DNA from: Thermoplasmata archaeon
GTDB lineage: Archaea > Thermoplasmatota > E2 > DHVEG-1
Length of the DNA: 59,133 nt
Assembly: GCA_020054475.1 (NCBI GenBank)
Contig: JAHWGJ010000009.1
Location: forward strand, 1-59,133
Direction: 5' to 3'
The notes under the pieces were generated by a model. It was given only the letters and a program-made list of their open reading frames with translations, was not told where the DNA came from and did not search any database. Below are positions 44,076 to 51,422 of this stretch, in pieces (the stretch's first letter is position 1; the number at the start of each line of letters is the position of its first letter). The translations under genes and the position numbers were made by a program.

Positions 44076-45329
44076 TTGATAAATGTAACAAATGACGTTT
44101 CAGTAATTGGAAGCGGACCTGCAGGAATAGTCGCAGGAATATCGGCGAGAGAATTTGGTGCTAAAAAGGTAATTATTATAGATAGAAATAATTGGATAGG
44201 GGGAATTCTCCCGCAATGTATACATGATGGATTTGGAATAGAAGAAATGGGTATATCTCTAACAGGTCCAGAATATATAGATAAATATGTTGAAAAAGCA
44301 AAAAACTTAGGAATTACAGTAATGAAAGAGACAACGGTTTTAAAAATTAACAATGAACTAGAAATTTTCGCAGTGTCAAGAAAGGGTTTAATGAAAATCA
44401 AATCTAAATCAATAATATTGGCTATGGGGTGTAGAGAAAAAACAAGAGGTAATTTAATTATTCCTGGTGATAGGCCAAGTGGTATTTATACTGCGGGATT
44501 AGCCCAGACTTTTATTAATCTTTATAATATAATGCCCGGAAAAAATATTGTAATTTTAGGATCTGGTGATGTTGGCCTGATAATGGCAAGACGATTAAAA
44601 ATTGAAGGAGCAAATGTCAAAGGAGTAATTGAAATTCTACCATATCCAAATGGACTACCAAGAAATGTTGTTCAATGTTTAAAAGATTATAATATACCAC
44701 TATTGTTAAGTCATACAATAACTTCTATTGAAGGTAAAGATAGAATAAATAAAGTTATTATATCTAAGGTTGATAAAAATAAAAAACCGATACCAGACAC
44801 TGAAAAAATAATAAAATGTGATACTCTTTTATTATCTGTTGGTTTAATCCCGGAAAATGAAATATCAAGAAACGCTGGAATAATACTTGATGATTCAACT
44901 GGGGGCCCTTTAGTGAATCAATATTATAGAACGACAATCCCAGGAATTTATGCTTGTGGGAATTGTTTACAAGTATATGATACTGTTGATCTATTATCAA
45001 TTCATGCGAAAATAGCAGGTAAACAATCAGCAAAAAATGCAATAAAAGGAAAAAATCATAATAATTATGCTGAAAAAAATATAATAGTTAAACCGGGTAC
45101 TGGAATTAAATATATAATCCCTCAAATGATAAATAAAACTGGAATAATTGATTTCTCATTTAGGTTAGAGAAACCAAATAAGTTTTCTAAAATATCCTTC
45201 GAATTAAATAAAAATGAAATTTTTAGAGGAAACTTGAAATATTCAAATTCAACAGGTATTATTAATATGAAAGTAAAAATTCCAAATTATTCTCCAAAAA
45301 GTATTTTAGAGGTTATTTTAAATGAATGA
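44076..45329 (+). CDS. NAD(P)/FAD-dependent oxidoreductase of the GlpA/DUF1667 unit
   Basis: About 417 residues with two dinucleotide folds: VSVIGSGPAGIVAGISA at the N-terminus for FAD and IVILGSGDVGLIMARRL (about 167-183) for NAD(P)H, plus IYACGNCLQVYDTVD near the C-terminus. No redox-active CxxC pair is seen in the usual place except PQCIHDG. The start is uncertain: TTG at 44076, eight bases after the preceding stop and behind AGGGTG, is my choice; TTG at 44049 would overlap the previous gene. It probably takes electrons from the GlpA-like subunit. Confidence 0.85.
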   Translation: MINVTNDVSVIGSGPAGIVAGISAREFGAKKVIIIDRNNWIGGILPQCIHDGFGIEEMGISLTGPEYIDKYVEKAKNLGITVMKETTVLKINNELEIFAVSRKGLMKIKSKSIILAMGCREKTRGNLIIPGDRPSGIYTAGLAQTFINLYNIMPGKNIVILGSGDVGLIMARRLKIEGANVKGVIEILPYPNGLPRNVVQCLKDYNIPLLLSHTITSIEGKDRINKVIISKVDKNKKPIPDTEKIIKCDTLLLSVGLIPENEISRNAGIILDDSTGGPLVNQYYRTTIPGIYACGNCLQVYDTVDLLSIHAKIAGKQSAKNAIKGKNHNNYAEKNIIVKPGTGIKYIIPQMINKTGIIDFSFRLEKPNKFSKISFELNKNEIFRGNLKYSNSTGIINMKVKIPNYSPKSILEVILNE

Positions 45330-45687
45330 CGAAACAAAAATTACATGTATTTTATGTCCAATAGGTTGTGAAATTAGAATAAATAAAAAAAATTTATTCA
45401 TAATTGAAGGTGCTAAATGCGAAAAAGGTATTGAATATTCAAAAAATGAAGTTTTAGATCCTAAGAGAATTTTAACTTCCTCGATTTTAATAAAAAATGG
45501 AATTTTACCACTAATTAGTGTTAAAACCAATAAACCAATTCCGAAGGATAAATTATTTAATATTCTAGAAATACTTAAAAAAACTTCAGTAAATGCTCCT
45601 GTCGAGATGGGCGAAAAAATTATTAGAAATATATTAAATACTGGATCAGATATAATTGCAACAAAAACTGTAAAAAAATCAAAATAA
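45322..45687 (+). CDS. DUF1667 family protein
   Basis: A 121-residue protein beginning TKITCILCPIGCEIRI, a CxxCxxxC motif followed by a further Cys in EGAKCEKGIEYSKNEVLDPKRIL, which together probably bind an Fe-S cluster. DUF1667 proteins are usually the third gene in GlpA-like operons, as here; their exact task is unknown. It overlaps the previous gene by 8 bases and is the end of the unit. Confidence 0.88.
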   Translation: MNDETKITCILCPIGCEIRINKKNLFIIEGAKCEKGIEYSKNEVLDPKRILTSSILIKNGILPLISVKTNKPIPKDKLFNILEILKKTSVNAPVEMGEKIIRNILNTGSDIIATKTVKKSK

Positions 45688-45722
45688 ATTTAAAGAAAAT
45701 AAAATACCATTTTAAATTCCAT

Positions 45723-46352
45723 TTATGGATTATATCCTTCAGAATTTTGTAAATAAATATCTATACTTTGATTTAATAAATGTTTTAAATAATCTAATCT
45801 ATCTGGATCATTATCTAAATTAAGAGTACCATACAATGTAGTATAATATGGCTTAATAATGCCTTTATCATAACCTAACGTAATAATTGAAAACATTGGC
45901 AATCCTTTAATATCATCTTTATCATATATTGAAAACGAGTTTTTCATGATTTTATTAGTATGATCAAGATTAGCATAATAATATATAATTTCATAATCTT
46001 CAAAATTTGTTATATTATAAACCATTTCTTCCTTTCCAAATTCGATATTAAATAAATCTTTTATAACAGGATACATTATATCACAACCTGAACAAGCATC
46101 CTCACTATAATGTAAAAAGATCACCCCTTTAGTAAGATTTTCAATAATAAAATCTGGATGAGGTATTCCATTTGTAGTTTCAAATATAAAATCAGTATTT
46201 GTAATTGGTTCAAGTTTTAAACAACTAAGGCACAAAACTTCAACTATTCCAGATTGGACTCTATCATATATATCCGTTTGAACTAACATTAGACTTAAAG
46301 AACTTGAGACTAAAATTAAAGCACAAACCTGAATTATCATTATTTTTTTCAT
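45723..46352 (-). CDS. Membrane-anchored thioredoxin-fold protein with CSGC motif
   Basis: About 209 residues from the ATG at 46352, one base after the NapH-like stop; an in-frame TTG at 46367 is the alternative. A hydrophobic N-terminal segment (about residues 2-24) should act as anchor or signal, leaving the rest outside. Two CxxC pairs are visible: CLSC at about 41-44 and CSGC at 87-90 after a GVIFLHYSEDA strand, the expected place of a thioredoxin active site. Last gene of the exported thiol-redox operon. Confidence 0.75.
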   Translation of the reverse strand: MKKIMIIQVCALILVSSSLSLMLVQTDIYDRVQSGIVEVLCLSCLKLEPITNTDFIFETTNGIPHPDFIIENLTKGVIFLHYSEDACSGCDIMYPVIKDLFNIEFGKEEMVYNITNFEDYEIIYYYANLDHTNKIMKNSFSIYDKDDIKGLPMFSIITLGYDKGIIKPYYTTLYGTLNLDNDPDRLDYLKHLLNQSIDIYLQNSEGYNP

Positions 46353-46353
46353 T

Positions 46354-47178
46354 TTATACTCTCTCAAATTTTATTAAGTTCTTTGGGCAAACATTTATAC
46401 ATTTTCCACAAAGAATGCATTCAGGATCTCTATTCATATTAATGACGTCAATTCCCATTGGACAGACATTAACACATGCATTACAATGGATACATTCTTT
46501 ATCTAAAACATTTTTATTTACAGTTGATACATATAACATACTTATTTTGTTAAATGGGGCTAAAATTGCACCTATTGGGCAAAAATATCTACACCAGCCT
46601 CTCTCAATACTCAAAATTAATATTAAAAATAAAATAAATATCGTTAGAGCAACCCAAAAAAATGGATTTGGTACGAATTTACTTGGATAAAGTAAGAGAG
46701 TTGGAATGGTTCCTGTTAGAAATCCTATTGGGCATATATCTGTAAACATAAATCCGATGATATATGTAGTAAAGATAACTAAAATAACCAATATTAAATA
46801 TTTAATATATCTTAAATATTGTTCAATTTTGAGCTGTCCAATTTTTTTCAATTTAGGGTTTTTCTTAATTCTTCTAGCGACTTTGCCAGTTAATCTTTGT
46901 AATAATCCTATTGGACAAGCCCATCCACAAACCCCTCTACCAGACGTTACACCAAAAAACCCTAAAATAATAATCGGAAATAAAAATAATTTCCAGTAAA
47001 AACTTCCTTTATACACACTTTGTTCAATAGCTCTTAATGGGCATGCGGAAGTTGCAGCTGGACAAGAGTTACAATAAAAAAATGGATAACAAAATCCTGT
47101 TCTAAAACCTAATGCACCTAAATTTGCAGAGAAAAAAAGAAGAATTTGAGAGATTAATCTTTTTAATTGAAATCTCAT
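46354..47178 (-). CDS. NapH/CcoG-like Fe-S integral membrane protein
   Basis: A 274-residue protein with about four membrane spans and several Fe-S motifs. YCNSCPAATSACP (about 35-47) and CGWACPIG, DICPIG and CRYFCPIG are the membrane-edge cysteine motifs typical of NapH/NosR-type proteins; CIHCNACVNVCP and CILCGKCINVCP at the C-terminus are two [4Fe-4S] clusters. The family carries electrons across or along the membrane. Between thioredoxin-like genes it could pass ferredoxin electrons outward to exported thiol proteins. GGAGG is not evident; translation is probably coupled to the upstream gene 3 bases away. Confidence 0.85.
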   Translation of the reverse strand: MRFQLKRLISQILLFFSANLGALGFRTGFCYPFFYCNSCPAATSACPLRAIEQSVYKGSFYWKLFLFPIIILGFFGVTSGRGVCGWACPIGLLQRLTGKVARRIKKNPKLKKIGQLKIEQYLRYIKYLILVILVIFTTYIIGFMFTDICPIGFLTGTIPTLLLYPSKFVPNPFFWVALTIFILFLILILSIERGWCRYFCPIGAILAPFNKISMLYVSTVNKNVLDKECIHCNACVNVCPMGIDVINMNRDPECILCGKCINVCPKNLIKFERV

Positions 47179-47181
47179 TTA

Positions 47182-47688
47182 TCATCTCTTTCTTTTTCTA
47201 AATAGCATCATCATGCAAAGAATACCTAAAAATATTCCAATTATCTCAAAACCTGGAGTATCCTGATTTCCGTTTCCACCATTATTATCATTGTTTTGCG
47301 ATATCTCTAAATCAATTTTTTTTTCTTTAATTAGTGTTTCCCAACCAAAATTAGTTTTAACTAATAAATTATATTGAATATAAGTTGCCTTGGGTTCCTT
47401 TAAAAGGTAAGATGTACGATATGTACTTTCGTCAAGTCTAGCTAATGATAAATTCTGTCTTTCATAACATATGCCTGTATTTATGTCACATTCTTGAATT
47501 AGAAAATATGCTTGTTCAACTCCTTCTGTATCAATAATTGCTCTTATTTGAATTTCTGATTCAGGTTCTGGTTTTTCCGGAATTATTTCGATTGTTGATG
47601 CATTTAATGCAAGTATATTATAACTAGTTAGATATAATCCAAATATTATTAAGACTGTAATAAATTTTTTATTAATTTTTCCACCCAT
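47182..47688 (-). CDS. Secreted surface protein with PGF-CTERM-like sorting signal
   Basis: A 168-residue exported protein. Residues 1-28 form a signal peptide (KKFITVLIIFGLYLTSYNILA). A beta-sandwich-like middle contains one Cys pair (ECDINTGICYE). An Asn/Gly-rich linker precedes TPGFE, a hydrophobic stretch of about 15 residues and RKRKR at the end. This matches the archaeosortase-recognised PGF-CTERM pattern, by which proteins are cut and attached to a membrane lipid. AAGGAGG precedes the ATG. Function unknown, but its operon suggests a partner of the exported redox proteins. Confidence 0.8.
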   Translation of the reverse strand: MGGKINKKFITVLIIFGLYLTSYNILALNASTIEIIPEKPEPESEIQIRAIIDTEGVEQAYFLIQECDINTGICYERQNLSLARLDESTYRTSYLLKEPKATYIQYNLLVKTNFGWETLIKEKKIDLEISQNNDNNGGNGNQDTPGFEIIGIFLGILCMMMLFRKRKR

Positions 47689-47711
47689 TATTGTTCCTCC
47701 TTATATTTTAA

Positions 47712-48275
47712 TTAAGATATTAATTCATCAATCTTTTCTTTGAGTGTAATTGTATTTTTTGGCCATCCACTTGGGATTTCTGAAAAAACACTTACACCTT
47801 CATGAGAGTATTGAATGTTGCCATTTTCATCAAATATGTACAAAGTAGGAATTCCTCCACTTATTTTATATTTTTCCCAAATTTGTTCAACATCCATACC
47901 AAAAGTCCATTTTAAATTTATTCCATTATTTTGAAATTCATCAATATATTCTTGAACCATTGCTATTGTTTCTCTTTGATCTATATCTATAGATATTATT
48001 TCAATTATTTCAGCATCATAATAATTGTTAACTTTTTCTAATTCTAACATTTGATATCCACAAGGGCTACACCAAGTTGCCCACATGTCTAATATAACAA
48101 TTTGTCCTCGATAATCACTTAAATTTTTTTCAAATCCATCTAATCCTAAAAAACTAAAATCTTCGCCAGTGTTAATATTTTTTTTATCAGTTGTTGAATC
48201 AATACAACCTGATAAGGAAATCAAAATAATGAAAAGTATAATAAATATATACGGAATAATTTTTAATTTATTCAT
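47712..48275 (-). CDS. TlpA/ResA-like thiol-disulfide oxidoreductase lipoprotein
   Basis: A 187-residue exported thioredoxin-like protein. The hydrophobic N-terminus ends in LSGC with Cys24, a lipobox, so the protein is probably lipid-anchored outside the membrane. The active site is WATWCSPCGYQ (Cys69, Cys72), and GGIPTLYIFDENG carries the cis-proline expected in the family. Such proteins reduce disulfides of exported targets. Second main gene of the operon, 33 bases after thioredoxin. Confidence 0.9.
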   Translation of the reverse strand: MNKLKIIPYIFIILFIILISLSGCIDSTTDKKNINTGEDFSFLGLDGFEKNLSDYRGQIVILDMWATWCSPCGYQMLELEKVNNYYDAEIIEIISIDIDQRETIAMVQEYIDEFQNNGINLKWTFGMDVEQIWEKYKISGGIPTLYIFDENGNIQYSHEGVSVFSEIPSGWPKNTITLKEKIDELIS

Positions 48276-48308
48276 AGATTTTCTCTTGGATGTTCTTTAT
48301 AAAATATA

Positions 48309-48641
48309 CTATTTATAAGCGTCAAGTTTTTGTAAAAGCATTTCTTTTGGTAATGCACCCACTATTTTATCAACTAATTTACCATTTTTAAATACTAACA
48401 ATGAGGGTATACTCATTATTTGGAATTTTGTTGAAGTCAATTGATTTTCATCTACATTTAATTTACCGAAAACAATTTTTCCTTCCATTTCTTTTGCTAA
48501 TTCGTCTATAATTGGACCAACCATCCTACATGGGCCACACCATGGTGCCCAACAATCTACAACTATAGTAGTATATTTTTTTATATTTTCATCTAAATCT
48601 GCATCTGTAATATTTATTGGTTTGTTTGGCATTTCACTCAT
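48309..48641 (-). CDS. trxA: Thioredoxin
   Basis: A 110-residue cytoplasmic thioredoxin with WAPWCGPCRM (Cys35, Cys38), the Asp in VVDCWAP and IPSLLVFKNGK with cis-proline. It probably draws reducing power in the cytoplasm for the membrane and exported members of the operon. GGTGA precedes the ATG, which overlaps the stop of a 25-codon frame (TAATG). That small frame resembles the N-terminal tail found on some archaeal thioredoxins. Confidence 0.95.
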   Translation of the reverse strand: MSEMPNKPINITDADLDENIKKYTTIVVDCWAPWCGPCRMVGPIIDELAKEMEGKIVFGKLNVDENQLTSTKFQIMSIPSLLVFKNGKLVDKIVGALPKEMLLQKLDAYK

Positions 48642-48718
48642 TATTTCACCTTTACTAAAATATTTTTTTTCATTTCTTCAAGTTTTTTCCTTTTTATTTC
48701 ATTTAATTGATTATCCAT
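48641..48718 (-). CDS. 25-residue leaderless ORF before thioredoxin
   Basis: A short frame (MDNQLNEIKRKKLEEMKKN...) rich in Lys and Glu, likely one helix. Its ATG lies 27 bases from the centre of the TATATATA box at 48741-48749, the archaeal spacing to a start site, so the message would begin at this ATG without a leader. Its stop shares a base with the thioredoxin ATG. It could be a separated N-terminal helix of thioredoxin (old frameshift) or a coupling leader. Confidence 0.45.
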   Translation of the reverse strand: MDNQLNEIKRKKLEEMKKNILVKVK

Positions 48719-48737
48719 TTATAATTAGTATAATCAT

Positions 48738-48789
48738 TGATATATATAACGTTTGTGTAAAAAACACACACAAACATTAATATATATTA
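48738..48789. promoter_or_regulatory. Divergent promoters with central palindromic operator
   Basis: Two TATA boxes face away from each other: TTATATATA (minus, 48741-48749) and TTAATATATATTA (plus, 48777-48789), each about 26-27 bases from a leaderless ATG. Between them lies an inverted repeat, GTTTGTGT (48751-48758) and ACACAAAC (48768-48775), arms of 8 that extend to 11 with one mismatch. It would cover both TFB recognition sites, so binding there should repress both directions. The adjoining HTH gene is the obvious binder. Confidence 0.65.
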
Positions 48790-48808
48790 TTATCATTCAT
48801 TTATAATT

Positions 48809-49162
48809 ATGAGATTAATAGATACATCAAAAAAAATTGGCTGTGATGATGTTGTCAAATGTTTTTTTGATTTTAATGATCTAGACTTAAATGTATATAA
48901 AAAACTGAAAGAAGATGGTGAATTAAAAGCTCAAGATTTAGCAGATAAACTAAAAAAGGAACGCAGTACCGTATATAGATCATTACAAAAATTAACTAAA
49001 TGCGGGTTATGTATAAAAAAATCAAATAATATAAACACAGGCGGACATTTTCACACTTATATATGTATTGATTCTAAATTAGTTAAATTGAAAGTTGAAT
49101 CATGCATTAATAATTGGTATAAATCTATGAAAGAAACAATAAAAGTATTTGAAAATGAATAA
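48809..49162 (+). CDS. Winged-helix (TrmB-like) transcription regulator
   Basis: A 117-residue protein. The winged helix spans about residues 28-75: LNVYKKLKEDGELKAQDLADKLKKERSTVYRSLQKL, an archaeal TrmB-like DNA-binding unit. Cys residues at 12, 18, 69 and 72 (GCDDVVKC, KCGLC), with His in GGHFH and a later Cys, could sense metal or redox state. Divergent from the thioredoxin operon with a palindrome in between, it is likely the autoregulated, redox-responsive repressor of that operon. The gap 49163-49252 has a T-tract followed by an A-tract, then the next promoter. Confidence 0.85.
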   Translation: MRLIDTSKKIGCDDVVKCFFDFNDLDLNVYKKLKEDGELKAQDLADKLKKERSTVYRSLQKLTKCGLCIKKSNNINTGGHFHTYICIDSKLVKLKVESCINNWYKSMKETIKVFENE

Positions 49163-49252
49163 TTTTTTTTTTTCAAAAAAAATTAAAAAAAAAAACGAAC
49201 TATTAAATACCTCCTTTTATATCTTACTTCATAAAACTAGGAGAGATGGAAA

Positions 49253-49816
49253 ATGAAAGTAAATAATCCACATGAGTTAGTTGGAAAGGAAGTTTTTGAT
49301 AGCAATGGAAACACAATAGGAACAATAGATAAATATTGGAACAGTTGGAATACTGAATATCCAGGATATTTCTTTGGAATTAGACCAACAGAAAGTGTTC
49401 GAGACACCTGGTTTAGAGGAACTTTTAAACTTATACCAATATACAGCGATTATATAAAAGAATGGACAGGTCAAGTAACGCTAAATAAAACAATGGAAGA
49501 ATTAGGAAAATTTTGGAACAAAGCTGTACCATGCGGGACAACAACATGCCCAACTGATCAATTGGTAGACAAACCAATTTATGACAAAAACTATTCAAGA
49601 GTAGGAACATTCTATGGTTGGGTAGAAAGTGATGGCACTTACAAACACTATGGATGTTTTGTTGATCCTTTCATTTGTGAGAATTGGAAAGTACCTTTCA
49701 ACACAATTATGCCAATGCCAACAAATTTCATTGAAGATGTTAAAGAAACAATTCATCTAGACAAAACCTTAGATGAATTAAGAGAATATTGGCAAAAACA
49801 TTACAACTTTAAATAA
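49253..49816 (+). CDS. Tandem PRC-barrel domain protein
   Basis: A 187-residue soluble protein with two PRC-barrel-like units. Unit 1 (about 6-92) begins ELVGKEVFDSNGNTIGTIDKYW; unit 2 (about 100-187) begins QLVDKPIYDKNYSRVGTFYGWV; both end in similar TLDELREYW or TMEELGKFW helices. PRC barrels occur in proteins acting on RNA, photosynthetic complexes and archaeal cell division; the role here is unknown. A TTTTATAT box near 49215-49222, GGAGAG before the ATG and a strong hairpin terminator suggest a separate, well-expressed gene. It has CGTTTC-like Cys in CGTTTCP. Confidence 0.78.
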   Translation: MKVNNPHELVGKEVFDSNGNTIGTIDKYWNSWNTEYPGYFFGIRPTESVRDTWFRGTFKLIPIYSDYIKEWTGQVTLNKTMEELGKFWNKAVPCGTTTCPTDQLVDKPIYDKNYSRVGTFYGWVESDGTYKHYGCFVDPFICENWKVPFNTIMPMPTNFIEDVKETIHLDKTLDELREYWQKHYNFK

Positions 49817-49828
49817 TCAAAAACAAAC

Positions 49829-49866
49829 TCTGAGGGCAATACCCTCAGATATTATTTTTTATTTTA
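49829..49866 (+). terminator. Hairpin terminator after PRC-barrel gene
   Basis: An 8-bp perfect stem TCTGAGGG/CCCTCAGA (49829-49836 and 49842-49849) with a 5-base loop CAATA, followed by a T-rich tail to about 49866. It is the clearest intrinsic-type terminator in the window and isolates the PRC-barrel gene from the hdrCBA genes downstream. The rest of the gap to 50006 is AT-rich and should carry the hdr promoter. Confidence 0.75.
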
Positions 49867-50006
49867 TTAAATATTTATATGTAACATATTTTATAAAAAA
49901 AATATTTTTTTTCGATTTTACAAATTCAGCAAATTTAAATAGGGATAATAGATAAGAAAATACTTAGTTATAATAGTAATTAAATAACTTGAAGAGTAGA
50001 TAATAT

Positions 50007-50534
50007 ATGAGCATTATTGATTTAACTTCAATGGGGGAGCCTCAAAAGGATATAAAAAATCAAATAAATAATCGATTAAAAAAACTCCAAGATGAAGTAT
50101 CCGAATTTTGTTATCAATGTGCTAAATGTACATCTGGTTGCGAAGCTCATAAACTTTTAGAATTAGAACCTCATAAAATTGTTGCTTTATTAAAACGTGG
50201 TTTAATTGATGAAATGTTAAATTCTGATGTTATTTGGACTTGTATGAGTTGTTTTAAATGTAGAGAACGTTGCCCTCAAAAAGTGGCACCTGTTGAAATT
50301 TTATTTGCTTTAAAAAATATTGCTGTTGCTAGTGGAAAACCAATACCTGGAAAATATTCAGCTATGTTACAATCAATCTTATCTAATGGATTAATTCAGG
50401 ATGTTCAGACAATATCTGATAGAAATAATCAAGCAATAAAGAGGGACAAATTAAATTTACCGGATTTATCAAAACCGGTTGATACTAATAAATTTCAATT
50501 AGTTTTATCAAAATTAGCTATTGAAAAAATCTAA
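50007..50534 (+). CDS. hdrC: Heterodisulfide reductase subunit C (second set)
   Basis: A 175-residue HdrC with CYQCAKCTSGC (about 35-45) and CMSCFKCRERCP (about 75-86), binding two [4Fe-4S] clusters. Its first motif ends GCE rather than GCP, a pattern also seen in methanogen HdrC. The C-terminal 60 residues are longer than in the first set. First gene of an hdrCBA operon separated from hydrogenase genes, so its electron donor may differ. Confidence 0.92.
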   Translation: MSIIDLTSMGEPQKDIKNQINNRLKKLQDEVSEFCYQCAKCTSGCEAHKLLELEPHKIVALLKRGLIDEMLNSDVIWTCMSCFKCRERCPQKVAPVEILFALKNIAVASGKPIPGKYSAMLQSILSNGLIQDVQTISDRNNQAIKRDKLNLPDLSKPVDTNKFQLVLSKLAIEKI

Positions 50535-50548
50535 AAGGGGTTTTTTTT

Positions 50549-51421
50549 ATGAAAAAATATGTTTTTTATCCTGGTTGTGTGATGCCAACTGAACAATACG
50601 CATATGAATTATCAATAAGAGAAATAATGCCAATATTGGATATTGAATTAATCGATGTCAAAGATTTTTCATGTTGCGGAGAACCTATGAAAAGTGTTAA
50701 TCAGTTAATGACAATATATCTCTCTGCTAGAAATATTTCAATTGCTGAAAAAGAGGGGTATGATATATTTGTACCATGTCCAATGTGTCATCTTTCTCTT
50801 AGTGAATGCCAAAATATATTAGAGAATAATCATGAAATTAATAAAAAAATAAATGAGATGCTTTCTTCTGAAAATTTATGTTATAATAAACCGATTAATA
50901 TTGTGAATACTGTGGATTTAATTCATGATATAGTTGGTCTTGATAAAATTAAGAAATTAGTTAAAAATCCTTTAAATAAACTAAAAGCTGCAACTCATTA
51001 TGGCTGTCATTTAATTCGTCCAAGTGAAATAGGCAGACCAGTAGATTCTGAGAATCCTCAAAAAATGGAAAATATAATTAAAGCTATTGGTGCAGAACCC
51101 CATGATTACTCTGAAAAACTTGATTGTTGCGGAGCAATGATTAATACAAATCTTCCAGAATCTGCGTTAACAAAAACAGGTCAAAAATTAGTTGCTGTTC
51201 AAAACTATGGTTTTGATGTTTTTGTAGATGTCTGTCCATGGTGTCATAGAATGTTTGATTCTAAACAAAAAAAGGCAGGAGAGACTGTTGCTGCAAAATT
51301 AGATATGCCTGTTGTTTATTTAACACAACTATTAGGACTTTCATTTGGTATTGATCGTAATAAACTTGGATTAAATTTAAATTTAAGCCCAGTTGATAAA
51401 ATAAAATTTGGAGGCAAATAA
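50549..51421 (+). CDS. hdrB: Heterodisulfide reductase subunit B (second set)
   Basis: A 290-residue catalytic subunit with two CCG domains: FYPGCVMPTEQ, FSCCGEPMK and CPMCHLSLS; then HYGCHLIRPS, LDCCGAMIN and CPWCHRMFD. These ligate two non-cubane [4Fe-4S] clusters that reduce disulfides. Spacing is 14 bases after hdrC, with AGGGG upstream. It is clearly diverged from the copy at 33.5 kb, so the two sets probably serve different substrates or partners. Confidence 0.93.
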   Translation: MKKYVFYPGCVMPTEQYAYELSIREIMPILDIELIDVKDFSCCGEPMKSVNQLMTIYLSARNISIAEKEGYDIFVPCPMCHLSLSECQNILENNHEINKKINEMLSSENLCYNKPINIVNTVDLIHDIVGLDKIKKLVKNPLNKLKAATHYGCHLIRPSEIGRPVDSENPQKMENIIKAIGAEPHDYSEKLDCCGAMINTNLPESALTKTGQKLVAVQNYGFDVFVDVCPWCHRMFDSKQKKAGETVAAKLDMPVVYLTQLLGLSFGIDRNKLGLNLNLSPVDKIKFGGK

Positions 51422-51422
51422 T

